Shown here: piece after piece, positions 47,923 through 56,438 of the stretch | How the letters are laid out: the number at the start of each line of letters is the position of its first letter | Numbering within the stretch: position 1 is the stretch's first letter | NCBI RefSeq assembly: GCF_010731755.1 | Contig: NZ_AP022589.1 | Location: forward strand, 1,674,001-1,738,000 | Length of the DNA stretch: 64,000 nucleotides | Source: Mycolicibacter minnesotensis | GTDB lineage: Bacteria; Actinomycetota; Actinomycetes; Mycobacteriales; Mycobacteriaceae | Direction of reading: 5' to 3' | The notes under the pieces: model-generated | Databases searched by the model: none | What the model saw: only the letters and a program-made list of their open reading frames with translations | Told to the model about the DNA's origin: nothing | Translations under genes and position numbers: made by a program

Positions 47923-48720
47923 TCAGGAGACCAATTCGGCAGTGCGCCACCAGATCAGGACGACAAGGACCGCCAGCACCACGACTACGGCCGCGGCCTG
48001 AAGTCGACCGCGGTAGGCCAACGGCGGGTAACCGTAGACGGAGGCGGTCACCAAGCCGGTGATCAACCCGCCGAGGTGGCCTTGCCAGCTGATGTTCGGC
48101 ACGGTGAACGTGAAGACCAGGTTGATGACGATCAGGGCGCCGATCCAACCGACGTCGACGTTCAACCGGCGGCCCAGGATCAAGGTGGCACCGAACAGCC
48201 CGAAGATGGCGCCGGAGGCCCCGGCCGTCGCGGCGTTCAGCGGCGCCAACAGGTAGGCCGCAACCGAACCGCCCAACGCGCTGAGCAGATACAGCGTGGT
48301 GAAGCGCACTCGGCCGAGACCGCCTTCGAGTGCCGGCCCCACCACATACAGCGCCCACATGTTGAGCAGCAGGTGCATGGGACCGTAATGCAAGAACGCC
48401 GAGGTCAGCAGGCGGTAAATCTGCCCGTCAGCCACCGCCGGTGTCCAGAGCACCAACTCGGACTCCAGCTCATGCGACGACAGCTGGCCCACAAAGGCGA
48501 GCACGCTCAACGCGATCAGCCCGTAGGTGACCACCGGTGTGTCGGTGATGACACGAGTCAGCCGACCCGCCCGGGGCGCCGGCGCAGCGCCCTCCTTCGC
48601 ACAGTCCAGGCAATGCTGGCCGACGGAGGCGCCTCGCATGCACTCGCCGCAGATGTGGCGGTCGCACCGCGTACAGCGCAGCGCGGTGGCCCGGTCGGGG
48701 TGCCGATAGCAGACGGTCAT
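47923..48720 (-). CDS. Rhomboid-family intramembrane serine protease (Rv0110-like)
   Basis: 265 residues. An N-terminal zinc-binding B-box-like segment (CYRHPDRATALRCTRCDRHICGECM, CLDC) precedes six membrane helices. Catalytic Ser is in AGASGAIFGLFGA and His in SWQGHLGGLITG; HLLLNMWALY carries the oxyanion His/Asn. It cleaves membrane proteins within the bilayer; the substrate is unknown. SD AAGGTG. Upstream of the acyltransferase on the same strand, as in Rv0110-Rv0111. Confidence 0.93.
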   Translation of the reverse strand: MTVCYRHPDRATALRCTRCDRHICGECMRGASVGQHCLDCAKEGAAPAPRAGRLTRVITDTPVVTYGLIALSVLAFVGQLSSHELESELVLWTPAVADGQIYRLLTSAFLHYGPMHLLLNMWALYVVGPALEGGLGRVRFTTLYLLSALGGSVAAYLLAPLNAATAGASGAIFGLFGATLILGRRLNVDVGWIGALIVINLVFTFTVPNISWQGHLGGLITGLVTASVYGYPPLAYRGRLQAAAVVVVLAVLVVLIWWRTAELVS

Positions 48721-48748
48721 GGTTACACCTTGTCAGAGCGTTGCACTG

Positions 48749-48754
48749 TAGATT
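48749..48754 (+). promoter_or_regulatory. Leaderless -10 element of the methyltransferase gene
   Basis: TAGATT with 6 nt to the ATG at 48761, the same arrangement as at 5800 and 62715. Confidence 0.5.
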
Positions 48755-48760
48755 CATGCC

Positions 48761-49402
48761 ATGTCCACTCCGGCTCCTCGCCAACCGCTCAATGACGTCG
48801 TCACCCGGTTTTGGAGCTTTGCCGCGCCGGCCTACGACGCCGGCTTTCTGCAGCGGTGGGTCTATCGGCCCGCCCAGGACGAATTGATCGCCGCGCTGCG
48901 GTCCCGCCATCCGGCCCGGGTGGCGGACATCGCCTGCGGAACGGGCATCCTGGCCGACCGCATCGAACGCGAACTGTCCCCCGAGTCGGTCTATGGGGTG
49001 GATATGTCCGAGGGCATGCTCAACGAGGCCCGCGAGCGCTCGCCGCGGGTGCAGTGGTTGACCGGCCCCGCCGAACAGCTGCCGTTCGACGACGGTGCGC
49101 TGGATGCGGTGGTCACCAGCTCGGCATTCCACTTCTTCAACCAACCGGCCGCGGTCCGGGAGTTCTATCGGGTGCTGGCGCCGGGCGGCATCGCGGCAGT
49201 CACCGCGATGAGCCCCCGTCTACCCGATCCGATCAAGCAGCTGTCGGGGATCGCGTGGAATCCGGCGAAGCAGCCCACGCCCCGGGAGATGAGCACGCTG
49301 TTCACCGACGCCGGCTTCACCGTGGCCGAGCAGCATCGGGTCGCGCGTCCGGCCTGGACACTGGTGGTGTCGGACCTGATCACGGTGGGCGTCAAGAACT
49401 AG
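48761..49402 (+). CDS. Class I SAM-dependent methyltransferase
   Basis: 213 residues. The SAM-binding motif I is VADIACGTGILADRIE (about 49-64), followed by VYGVDMSEGMLNEARE, LPFDDGALDAVVTSSAFHFF and FYRVLAPGGIAAVTA. This is the Methyltransf_11 (UbiE-like) layout. The acceptor is not predictable. Divergent from the rhomboid gene by 40 bp, and followed by a small secreted protein gene. Confidence 0.9.
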   Translation: MSTPAPRQPLNDVVTRFWSFAAPAYDAGFLQRWVYRPAQDELIAALRSRHPARVADIACGTGILADRIERELSPESVYGVDMSEGMLNEARERSPRVQWLTGPAEQLPFDDGALDAVVTSSAFHFFNQPAAVREFYRVLAPGGIAAVTAMSPRLPDPIKQLSGIAWNPAKQPTPREMSTLFTDAGFTVAEQHRVARPAWTLVVSDLITVGVKN

Positions 49403-49407
49403 CGCGG

Positions 49408-49413
49408 TACCGT
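49408..49413 (+). promoter_or_regulatory. Leaderless -10 element of the secreted-protein gene
   Basis: TACCGT lies 8 nt before the ATG at 49422 and supports that start over a TTG two codons upstream. Confidence 0.35.
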
Positions 49414-49421
49414 CGTTGGGT

Positions 49422-49889
49422 ATGAGATCGATCAAGCCGGCCGGCACGGCGGCATTCACCCTGGCCGTCACCCTGGCCGCGGCCTGTGCTGCCGCCGGGA
49501 TCGCCGGGGCAGAACCGGCCCCCTCCCCGGCACCCCCGCCCGCGCCCGCGCCTAAGCAGGTGATCGAGGGCGACGGGACGTTTGCGGTGGGGACCGATAT
49601 CGTGCCGGGCACCTACCGCTCCGACGGGCCGCGGGACGGCAATGCCTGCTACTGGCGCCGGATCGGCGGCGAGAAAACTCTCGACAGCGCGATGACGAAG
49701 AAGCCCCAGGTCGTGCTGATCGAGCCGACCGACACCGCTTTTCGGACCGACCGCTGTCAGACCTGGCAGCTGACGGAATGCCCACCCACCTGCGCACCGG
49801 TCCCGCAGCCGTCGGCCGGGCTGCCCGACGTGCTGAAGGGCTTCGTACCGCAGGCCCGCCCGCCCGCTCCCACTACCGGGGGCGGATAG
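49422..49889 (+). CDS. Small secreted protein, unknown function
   Basis: 155 residues. A signal peptide (TAAFTLAVTLAAACAAAGIAGAEP) is followed by a Pro-rich linker, then a compact domain with FAVGTDIVPGTYRSDGPRDGNACYWRR and CQTWQLTECPPTC. The G-T-D-I-VPGTY...CYW pattern recurs in actinobacterial secreted proteins of unknown role. Four Cys could form two disulfides. It follows the methyltransferase gene closely and is convergent with a tetR gene. Confidence 0.8.
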   Translation: MRSIKPAGTAAFTLAVTLAAACAAAGIAGAEPAPSPAPPPAPAPKQVIEGDGTFAVGTDIVPGTYRSDGPRDGNACYWRRIGGEKTLDSAMTKKPQVVLIEPTDTAFRTDRCQTWQLTECPPTCAPVPQPSAGLPDVLKGFVPQARPPAPTTGGG

Positions 49890-49906
49890 CCCGCGCCGGT
49901 AGCACT

Positions 49907-50524
49907 TCAGACGCGTTCGGTCTCGGCCAGCATCAGCGTTGCGCCGTCGACCAGCGTGCTGATCACGTCATCGGTACTGAAGTCGCTGAGCCACAGATTC
50001 GGGGCGTCACTGCGGTGCGTCATTGCGACACCGTGCACCGCCACCGACAACGCCGCGGCGATCCGATCAGAATGAGGGTCGGCCTCCGAATCCGGCTCCT
50101 CGCCCCGGCACGCCAGCAATCCCCTGGTCACGATGGCCAGTGCCCGCCGAGCGGCCGGCGAGGCGTGACTGTCCTGGGTCATCAGGGCATAGCGCAAGGG
50201 ATGGCGCTGCGCGAACGACACATACACCCGGCAGCCGATGAGCACCCGCTCGCGAGGGTCGTCGGCCTGCTGCACATGGTCGGCGATCTCGTCGGAGACT
50301 TGGACCCAACTCGACTCGGCGACCGCCTCGAGCACGCGCTCCAGGTCATCGAAGTGGGCATATACCGATGGCGCGGCGATGCCCGCCTCCCGGGCGATGC
50401 GGCGCAGGGAGACTTCGGCCTCGCTGTCCGCTCCGTCGATGACCCGCACGGCAGCAGCCAGAATCTCGTCGCGCAGTAGCGCGCCGTGACCTCGAAGGTT
50501 GCGCCGACGTGGGGGACTTGGCAC
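49907..50524 (-). CDS. TetR-family regulator
   Basis: 205 residues. Helix-turn-helix ILAAAVRVIDGADSEAEVSLRRIAREAGIAAPSVYAHFDDLERVLEAV (about 21-70), then a TetR_C_33-like domain (CRVYVSFAQRHPLRYALMTQ). The GTG start is 6 nt after TAGGAT, so probably leaderless, and a palindrome overlaps that -10, implying autoregulation. Its targets are not obvious; the gene across the 296-bp gap is the MDMPI-like protein. Confidence 0.88.
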   Translation of the reverse strand: MPSPPRRRNLRGHGALLRDEILAAAVRVIDGADSEAEVSLRRIAREAGIAAPSVYAHFDDLERVLEAVAESSWVQVSDEIADHVQQADDPRERVLIGCRVYVSFAQRHPLRYALMTQDSHASPAARRALAIVTRGLLACRGEEPDSEADPHSDRIAAALSVAVHGVAMTHRSDAPNLWLSDFSTDDVISTLVDGATLMLAETERV

Positions 50525-50530
50525 GCCGTG

Positions 50531-50548
50531 ATCCTAACGTTGCGTTAG
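50531..50548. promoter_or_regulatory. Operator and -10 of the tetR gene
   Basis: CTAACG (50534-50539), TTG, CGTTAG (50543-50548) is a perfect 15-bp inverted repeat. Minus-strand TAGGAT (50531-50536) overlaps it, 6 nt from the GTG. A bound repressor would block RNA polymerase. Confidence 0.6.
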
Positions 50549-50766
50549 TTGTTGCCGTGCGTGTTCTGAAGAACAACCCATGTTCCGATATGAGTTGAGA
50601 CCATCTAAGTTTGCGCGCGTTTGTTTACGCACGTAATTCGGCGCCAGCCGTGGCCGCGCCGCCGAAGCTCCGCGAACCGCCGGGCAATCCGCGCAGAAGC
50701 CCCCGGTCTTATCATTACGCCAACGTATTCTTAGTTTTCTTAATTTATCGGTATGGTGAATCCCTG

Positions 50767-50784
50767 CGGGCCGTGCACGGCCCG
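50767..50784. promoter_or_regulatory. 18-bp palindrome before the MDMPI-like gene
   Basis: CGGGCCGTGCACGGCCCG is self-complementary over 18 bp, 37 bp before the ATG at 50821. The rest of the gap 50549-50820 is AT-rich with possible promoter sequence (TTAATTTATCGGTATGGT) but no gene. Confidence 0.4.
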
Positions 50785-50820
50785 GGAATCGCTTGATGAC
50801 GCACCACTTTTGGAGGCCAC

Positions 50821-51492
50821 ATGCTTGACGACATCTATCGGTCCGCCCGCGGCAGGATCAGCACACTGGCCGCCGAACTCACCGACGAACAGCTGGCCAC
50901 CCCGGTTCCCGCCACCCCTGGGTGGTCGGTGCACGACGTCTTGGCCCATCTGACCGGCGGCGCCGCCGATGTCTTGGCCCAGCGACTCGATGGAGCACCA
51001 GGTGAATACTGGACCGCGCGGCACGTCGCGGAACGTCGTCACCGCCCGGTCGACGCACTGCTCGCCGAGTGGGAGAGCGCGGCGCCGGCGGTCGAGGCGA
51101 GCCTGCCGGAGCGGTTCGCTGGGCCGAACCTCGCCGCGGACGCGATCTGCCATGAGGGGGACGTGCGGGAGGCGCTCGGACTGCCGCAGATTGACCGCGA
51201 GCACTGGCAGCCATTCCTGGACGTCCTGGGTTACCTGCCAGCCCGACGCCTGGCGGACACCCATACCCTGCTGATCAGCGACGAGCTGGGGCACGAGTGG
51301 CGCTGCGGTTCAGGTGAATCCGTCACCGAATTGCGGGCCGCGGGCTACGAGCTGCTGCGGGGGCTGTTCAGCCGGCGCTCCCGCAGTCAGATCGCCGGCT
51401 GGGACTGGTCCCCCGAACCGTCGGCGCACCTGGTCGACAGCTTCGGAGTCTTCGGCCACCGCGACGACGATCAGCCGATTCCGGCCTGCTGA
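50821..51492 (+). CDS. Maleylpyruvate isomerase N-terminal / DinB-like protein
   Basis: 223 residues. The DinB-type four-helix bundle of mycothiol-dependent enzymes is recognisable: TPGWSVHDVLAHLTGGAADVL with one His metal ligand, then AADAICHEGDVREALGLP with the His/Glu pair. The C-terminal SCP2-like part contains GVFGHRDD. Members use mycothiol as cofactor or carrier; the substrate is unknown. The SD is TTTTGGAGG, 4 nt before the ATG. Confidence 0.85.
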   Translation: MLDDIYRSARGRISTLAAELTDEQLATPVPATPGWSVHDVLAHLTGGAADVLAQRLDGAPGEYWTARHVAERRHRPVDALLAEWESAAPAVEASLPERFAGPNLAADAICHEGDVREALGLPQIDREHWQPFLDVLGYLPARRLADTHTLLISDELGHEWRCGSGESVTELRAAGYELLRGLFSRRSRSQIAGWDWSPEPSAHLVDSFGVFGHRDDDQPIPAC

Positions 51493-51494
51493 GC

Positions 51495-52121
51495 TCAGTC
51501 GCCGCAGGAGGTCAACTTCGGCGGGGAGAACGCCACCGAGCCGATCCCACCGTCCAGCGCCCCGTTCGCCGCCAGACGCACCGTGGTGACGTAGGTACAG
51601 GTTTGAATCTCGGTGGACAAATTGAGATAGACCACGTTGTAGGTGTAGTCGAACGAGCGCACCAACCGCTTGGCATCCCAGGGCACGTCCAGGACGAAAC
51701 CGAGCGATGAGTCGAGCGTTCGGATCCAGATTGCCCGCGAACCGGTCTCTCCGATCGACGGGACCACCGAAAACGGGGAGCCATCCGGCGTAGTGCCGGA
51801 GACCCTGAGGCTGTCGATGCGGTAGCCGGTGGCCTCCGCCGGTACCGGGTCACCCGGCTGAATCCGCGTGGTGAACTGGATGAAGTATGAGGTCCCACCG
51901 CTGGTGGCGGCCGTGGTGGAAAAGCTGGTCCAGCTGAATTCCTGCGGCAACTCGGCCGCGCACTTGTCAGTCACCGCGCCGGGATCCGCACACCCGGTTG
52001 AGCCCGCAGGCGCCGCCCCGGCCCGGGGACCGGCGTACGACGCCGCGAGGACCGGCACCGACCAGGCCAGCGCGCGCAGCACGACGCGTCGCGGAATCGC
52101 CGATTTTGCGAGGCCGGTCAT
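51495..52121 (-). CDS. Tat-exported protein of unknown function
   Basis: 208 residues. The N-terminus AIPRRVVLRALAWSVPVLAASYAGPRAGAAPA is a twin-arginine signal peptide. The mature domain is Ser/Thr-rich and predicted beta, with three or four Cys (STGCADPG, DKCAAELP, IQTCTYV, TSCGD) that could form disulfides. No family recognised. Convergent with the MDMPI-like gene (2 bp apart) and divergent from the MMPL gene. Confidence 0.75.
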   Translation of the reverse strand: MTGLAKSAIPRRVVLRALAWSVPVLAASYAGPRAGAAPAGSTGCADPGAVTDKCAAELPQEFSWTSFSTTAATSGGTSYFIQFTTRIQPGDPVPAEATGYRIDSLRVSGTTPDGSPFSVVPSIGETGSRAIWIRTLDSSLGFVLDVPWDAKRLVRSFDYTYNVVYLNLSTEIQTCTYVTTVRLAANGALDGGIGSVAFSPPKLTSCGD

Positions 52122-52188
52122 CGGCCCACAGTACCGACCGGGGCGGTATCCGGTTGTTCGAGAAGTGCAGGGGTGCCATGCTCGCCGG

Positions 52189-54303
52189 ATGGTCTGGAAG
52201 CGATTGTCCGCCGCCGTCACGGGCCGCCGATCCTGGCTCGTAGCCCTGGTGCCGATCCTGATCGCAGTCGCGCTGATGGTGCTCAGCAACGCCGACGGCG
52301 ACGCCACCCGATCCCCCGAGTCGCTGCCGCCCAGCGCGGAGTCCGCCCGCGTTGCCGCTGCACTGTCCACCTTTGCCGGCGGGCAGCAGGCGACCATGCT
52401 GATGGTCACCACCCGCACCGACCGGGCGCCGCTGAGTGCGGATGACCTCGCGGCGGTCACCCAGGCCCGCGACCGGCTGTCCCGGGTGCCCGAGGTGCTC
52501 ACCGGCTCGCCCTCGCCGGTGGCGGCCTCGACCGATGAGCAGGCGGCGCTGGTAGCAATACCGCTTAACCCGGAGTTGTCCGGCTTCGCGCTCACCGATG
52601 CGGTCAAGGCCCTACGGTCCGCCGCCGTCGACGGTCTGCCTTCTTCGCTATCGGCCCAGATCACCGGCGGGCCGGCCTTCGGCGCCGACATCGCCGACGC
52701 CTTCACCGGCGCCAACGTGACTTTGCTTGCGGTCACCGCACTGGTGGTGGCGTTGTTGTTGATCGTCACCTATCGATCCCCGGTGTTGTGGCTGGTGCCG
52801 CTGACGGTGATCGCGTTCGCCGATCGCGTAGCCACCGTGGTGGGTTCCGATGTCGCGCGCGCTGCGGGGGTCACCTTCGATGGTTCCACTGCGGGCATCA
52901 CCAGCGTCCTGGTCTTCGGGGCCGGGACGAACTATGCGCTGCTGCTGATCTCGCGCTACCGCGAGGAGCTGCGCACCAGCCCCGATCATCGCAGCGCCCT
53001 GCGCCGCGCAGTGGCCGCCGCCGCGCCGGCGATACTTGCCAGCAACGCCACCGTGGTGCTGGCGCTGCTCACGTTGATCCTGGCGGTCACCCCGAGCACC
53101 CGCAGTCTCGGTATCTGCGCCAGCTGCGGGTTGGTGGTGGCCGCCGCATTCGTGTTGCTGCTCTTGCCGCCGCTGTTGGCATTGTTCGGCCGGAAGGTGT
53201 TCTGGCCGTTCATTCCGCGCGCCGCGGATGCCCCGGCGCCGCCGGCCGGCGCCTGGCACCGTGTCGCCGATGCGGTCGCGCGCCGCCCGGCCCTGGTGTG
53301 CACCGCGGCGGTCGCTGTCCTCGCGGTGGCGGCCACCGGCCTGCTGGGTGCCGGAATCGGGTTGTCGCAGACCGAGCAGTTCCGGTTGCGGGCCGACTCG
53401 GTGATCGGATTCGACACCTTGGCGGAACACTTTCCCGGCGGCGCCGCGGGTCCGACCGTCGTGATCGGCCCCACCGCCCGGTCGCAGCAACTCAAACGGG
53501 CCATCACCACGGTCCCCGGGGTGGTCTCTGTGGCCCAGACCGGGTTGTCCGAGACCGGCCGGACCATGTGGTCGGTGGTGATCGACGCAGCACCGGCGAC
53601 CGATCAGGCCTTCACCATCGTTGCCGGACTGCGGGATTCCACTCAGCAGGTAGACCCCCGCGCCCTGGTGGGGGGACCCGATGCGCAAGCCCTCGACGTC
53701 CGCGACGCCGCGGTACGCGACCGCTCGCTGCTGATTCCACTGATCCTGCTGGTCGTCCTCACAGTGTTGTTCGTCCTGCTGCGGGCGGTATTGGCTCCGC
53801 CTGTCCTGGTGGCGGCCACCGTGCTCAGCGCGGTGGCGGCCCTGGGACTGGGCTGCTGGGCCAGCGTGCATGTATTCGGATTTCCCGCGCTGGACAACAG
53901 CACTCCGCTGTTGGCATTCCTGTTCCTGGTGGCACTGGGTGTGGACTACACCATCTTCCTGGTGACCCGCGCCCGCGAGGAGACCCCGGATCACGGCACC
54001 CGCGACGGCATGGTCCGTGCGGTATCGGCCACCGGAGGGGTGATCACCAGCGCCGGCATCGTGCTTGCCTCGGTCTTCTGCGTGCTCGGCGTCCTACCGC
54101 TGATCGTCCTGACCCAGCTGGGCATCATTGTGGGCCTGGGCATTCTGCTGGACACATTCGTGGTCCGCACCCTGGTGATTCCGGCATTGTTCGCGCTGAT
54201 CGGCGACCGGATCTGGTGGCCCAGCATTCCCGGCGCGGCAGATGGCGCGCTCCCCGATCATCGTTCACCGGCTCATCCGGCACGCATGACCGAGGACCGC
54301 TGA
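52189..54303 (+). CDS. MMPL/RND-family exporter
   Basis: 704 residues with the RND two-fold layout: helix 1, a large outer loop (about 30-180), five helices, then helix 7, a second loop (about 385-515) and five helices. The second half has GVDYTIFLVTRAREE, the proton-relay DY. In the first half the equivalent is GAGTNYALLLISRYREE, with Asn for Asp (codon AAC), so coupling may be asymmetric. Size and sequence fit the actinobacterial YdfJ/ActII-3 group, which exports lipids or antibiotics. A tetR gene overlaps its stop. Confidence 0.9.
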   Translation: MVWKRLSAAVTGRRSWLVALVPILIAVALMVLSNADGDATRSPESLPPSAESARVAAALSTFAGGQQATMLMVTTRTDRAPLSADDLAAVTQARDRLSRVPEVLTGSPSPVAASTDEQAALVAIPLNPELSGFALTDAVKALRSAAVDGLPSSLSAQITGGPAFGADIADAFTGANVTLLAVTALVVALLLIVTYRSPVLWLVPLTVIAFADRVATVVGSDVARAAGVTFDGSTAGITSVLVFGAGTNYALLLISRYREELRTSPDHRSALRRAVAAAAPAILASNATVVLALLTLILAVTPSTRSLGICASCGLVVAAAFVLLLLPPLLALFGRKVFWPFIPRAADAPAPPAGAWHRVADAVARRPALVCTAAVAVLAVAATGLLGAGIGLSQTEQFRLRADSVIGFDTLAEHFPGGAAGPTVVIGPTARSQQLKRAITTVPGVVSVAQTGLSETGRTMWSVVIDAAPATDQAFTIVAGLRDSTQQVDPRALVGGPDAQALDVRDAAVRDRSLLIPLILLVVLTVLFVLLRAVLAPPVLVAATVLSAVAALGLGCWASVHVFGFPALDNSTPLLAFLFLVALGVDYTIFLVTRAREETPDHGTRDGMVRAVSATGGVITSAGIVLASVFCVLGVLPLIVLTQLGIIVGLGILLDTFVVRTLVIPALFALIGDRIWWPSIPGAADGALPDHRSPAHPARMTEDR

Positions 54304-54923
54304 TGCGCACCCGGGGCTGGGGCGGCCATGTTCCCGCCAGCGACGAGGAGGCGGTGGCGCGGATCCTGCACGCCACCCGCCGGACCATCGACGAACGCGG
54401 CGAGCAGACCAGCATCGCCGACGTCGCCCGCACCCTCGGCGTCACCCGCCAGACCGTCTACCGCTACTTCCCCAGCACCGAGGAACTGCTGGCCGCCACC
54501 GCAGCCGACGGTGCCGGTACCTTCCTGGACCAGCTCGCCGAGGCGCTGGCCGGCATGACCGATCCCGGCGACGCCGTCGCCGAGGGCGTGGCCCTGACCC
54601 TGGAGCGCCTCCCCCACGACCCGTATGTCGGCCTACTGCTGCGCACGCAACAGGCCAGCGCCTTCGCCGTAACCGTCACCACCGAGACCGGCCGCAGTTT
54701 CGGGCACTCGCTGTTGGACCGCCTCGACGTCGACTGGAGCGGGTTCGACGAGCGGAGCATCGACGACATCATCGAAATGGTGCTGCGCACCCTGCAATCG
54801 TTCATCCTGGCGCCATTGCCCGCGCCGGGTGACGAGCTGCGTCGCCTGCTGCGCCGATGGATCGCCCCGGCGGTGAGTGCCGCCCGTACCGCTACGCCGG
54901 ATCGCGTGTCAGCGAGTAGCTGA
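54303..54923 (+). CDS. TetR-family regulator coupled to the MMPL gene
   Basis: 206 residues; the ATG overlaps the MMPL stop (TGATG). Helix-turn-helix ILHATRRTIDERGEQTSIADVARTLGVTRQTVYRYFPSTEELLAATA (about 21-67). Being in the same transcript suggests that it controls the exporter. Its last 32 bp overlap the convergent SDR gene. Confidence 0.9.
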   Translation: MRTRGWGGHVPASDEEAVARILHATRRTIDERGEQTSIADVARTLGVTRQTVYRYFPSTEELLAATAADGAGTFLDQLAEALAGMTDPGDAVAEGVALTLERLPHDPYVGLLLRTQQASAFAVTVTTETGRSFGHSLLDRLDVDWSGFDERSIDDIIEMVLRTLQSFILAPLPAPGDELRRLLRRWIAPAVSAARTATPDRVSASS

Positions 54924-55836
54924 CGCCGGTGAGTTCTTCGGCGCGCTGCCAGAGCCGCAACTGGCTGTCGGCGTCACAAGCACGGCCGGCGGCGCGCACC
55001 AATACCGGCGGGCCGATCTGCTCGAAACGTCCTCCCGGTCCGTAGAACTGCCCGCCGACTGCCGCCGGATCGGTCGCCGCCCGCAGCATCGGCAGCGCCC
55101 CCTCTGCGGGCCCCTGAGTGAACCAGCCGGTCAGAAAGCGAAACCTGCTGTTGAATACCCAGCGCACCGCCCCGGACTGCTCGCGCAGAATCGACGTGCG
55201 GGAGCCCCCGGGGTGTGCAGCCAACGCCATGGCCGAGCTGCCCGTGAGCTCCAGCCGCCGCTGCAGTTCGTAGGTGGCCATCAATTGGGCCAGCTTGGAC
55301 TGCGTGTAGGCGCGGGTCGCGGCAAACGACTGCTGCGACTGCAGGTCGTCGAACGCGATCACACCGCTGCGATGCGTTTTGCTGCTCACCGCAATGATTC
55401 GCCCGGCGGGGGACGCGAGCACCTGGTCGAGGAGCAGCCCAGTCAGGGCGAATGGACCCAGAAAGTTCGTGCCGAAGTCGCCCTCGAATCCGTCGACCGT
55501 CACCTGCCGGGTCTGGTGCATGACACCGGCGTTGTTGACCAAGGTGTCGATCACCGGGTAGCCGGCCCGCAGCTCGTCCGCACAGGACCACACCGACGCC
55601 AGGTCGCCGACGTCGAGACGAACCACGTCCACCTGCGCTCCCGGCGCCGAACCGAGAATGTCGCGCCGGGCCTCGGTGGCCGCGTCGACGTTGCGGCAGG
55701 CCAGCACGACGGTGGCTCCCAGCATCGCCAGTCCCCGTGCGACCTCCAGCCCGACGCCGGTATTGGCCCCGGTCACCACTGCGGTGCGGCCGGCCTGCGG
55801 AGCGCCCTGTTCCAACGACCAGTCGCCGGTGCCCAT
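54892..55836 (-). CDS. Short-chain dehydrogenase/reductase
   Basis: 314 residues. Rossmann motif TAVVTGANTGVGLEVARGL, NADP-favouring ACRN after strand 2, LVNNAGVM, the catalytic Ser in IIAVSSKTH and YTQSK. The layout is that of the retinol-dehydrogenase/protochlorophyllide-reductase-like group common in mycobacteria. Substrate unknown. It follows the SRPBCC gene by 10 bp on the same strand. Confidence 0.92.
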   Translation of the reverse strand: MGTGDWSLEQGAPQAGRTAVVTGANTGVGLEVARGLAMLGATVVLACRNVDAATEARRDILGSAPGAQVDVVRLDVGDLASVWSCADELRAGYPVIDTLVNNAGVMHQTRQVTVDGFEGDFGTNFLGPFALTGLLLDQVLASPAGRIIAVSSKTHRSGVIAFDDLQSQQSFAATRAYTQSKLAQLMATYELQRRLELTGSSAMALAAHPGGSRTSILREQSGAVRWVFNSRFRFLTGWFTQGPAEGALPMLRAATDPAAVGGQFYGPGGRFEQIGPPVLVRAAGRACDADSQLRLWQRAEELTGVSYSLTRDPA

Positions 55837-55846
55837 CCGCCGCCGC

Positions 55847-56350
55847 CTACCCGCGACTCGTCGTCGCGAAACGCTGATCGGTGTAGCGGCGCAGGTTGGT
55901 CAGGAATCGACGAAACGCCAGGTTCATCAGCGGGCGACTGACCGGCGAGAACCACGCTGCCGGGCCGGTCAACCGGTTAGCCAGGGTCCAGGTGAGCCGG
56001 CACCCCTGGGGCGTGGGCACGATCCGGTAGTCCTCGACGAACACCGCGAGCGCCGAGGTCGAGCTCGCGTTGAAGCGAAACGCCATGTGCTGCGCCGGTT
56101 CCCAGGCCAAGAACTCCTCGTCCCCCACGATGCCGCCGCGCATGTCGACGACGCGAGTGGTGCCGACACCGTGCGGTTCGGGACTGGTCCACGTCACCTT
56201 GGTAATGACACTGGCCCAGTGCGGCCAGGCTTCGGCGTCGGCCAGTACCTCCCAGACCTGCTCGGGTGTCACGGCGAGGTCGACGCTGTTACTGAAGCGC
56301 TGGGGCGCACGCTCGAGGAATTCGAGGCCGACCTGCTCACACGCGTGCAT
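55847..56350 (-). CDS. SRPBCC (polyketide cyclase/START-like) protein
   Basis: 167 residues, helix-grip fold. SVDLAVTPEQVWEVLADAEAWPHWASVITKVTWTSPEPHGVGTTRVV and the C-terminal MNLAFRRFLTNLRRYTDQRF are typical of the family, which binds hydrophobic ligands. It is divergent from a tetR-epoxide hydrolase pair and upstream of the SDR gene, which suggests one pathway for a lipophilic substrate. Confidence 0.85.
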   Translation of the reverse strand: MHACEQVGLEFLERAPQRFSNSVDLAVTPEQVWEVLADAEAWPHWASVITKVTWTSPEPHGVGTTRVVDMRGGIVGDEEFLAWEPAQHMAFRFNASSTSALAVFVEDYRIVPTPQGCRLTWTLANRLTGPAAWFSPVSRPLMNLAFRRFLTNLRRYTDQRFATTSRG

Positions 56351-56411
56351 CCGAGACAACTGCTGATACCTTTCGCTGGCGGTGGCGCCGTGACGTTCAA
56401 CGTTGATCAAT

Positions 56412-56438
56412 TTGTACACATCTCGATAATGTGTGCAA
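56412..56438. promoter_or_regulatory. Operator in the SRPBCC/tetR divergent gap
   Basis: TTGTACACAT (56412-56421) and ATGTGTGCAA (56429-56438) are inverted repeats matching at 9 of 10 positions with a 7-bp spacer. The site overlaps the first codons of the tetR reading at 56433, so the true start could be the GTG at 56439. Confidence 0.65.
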
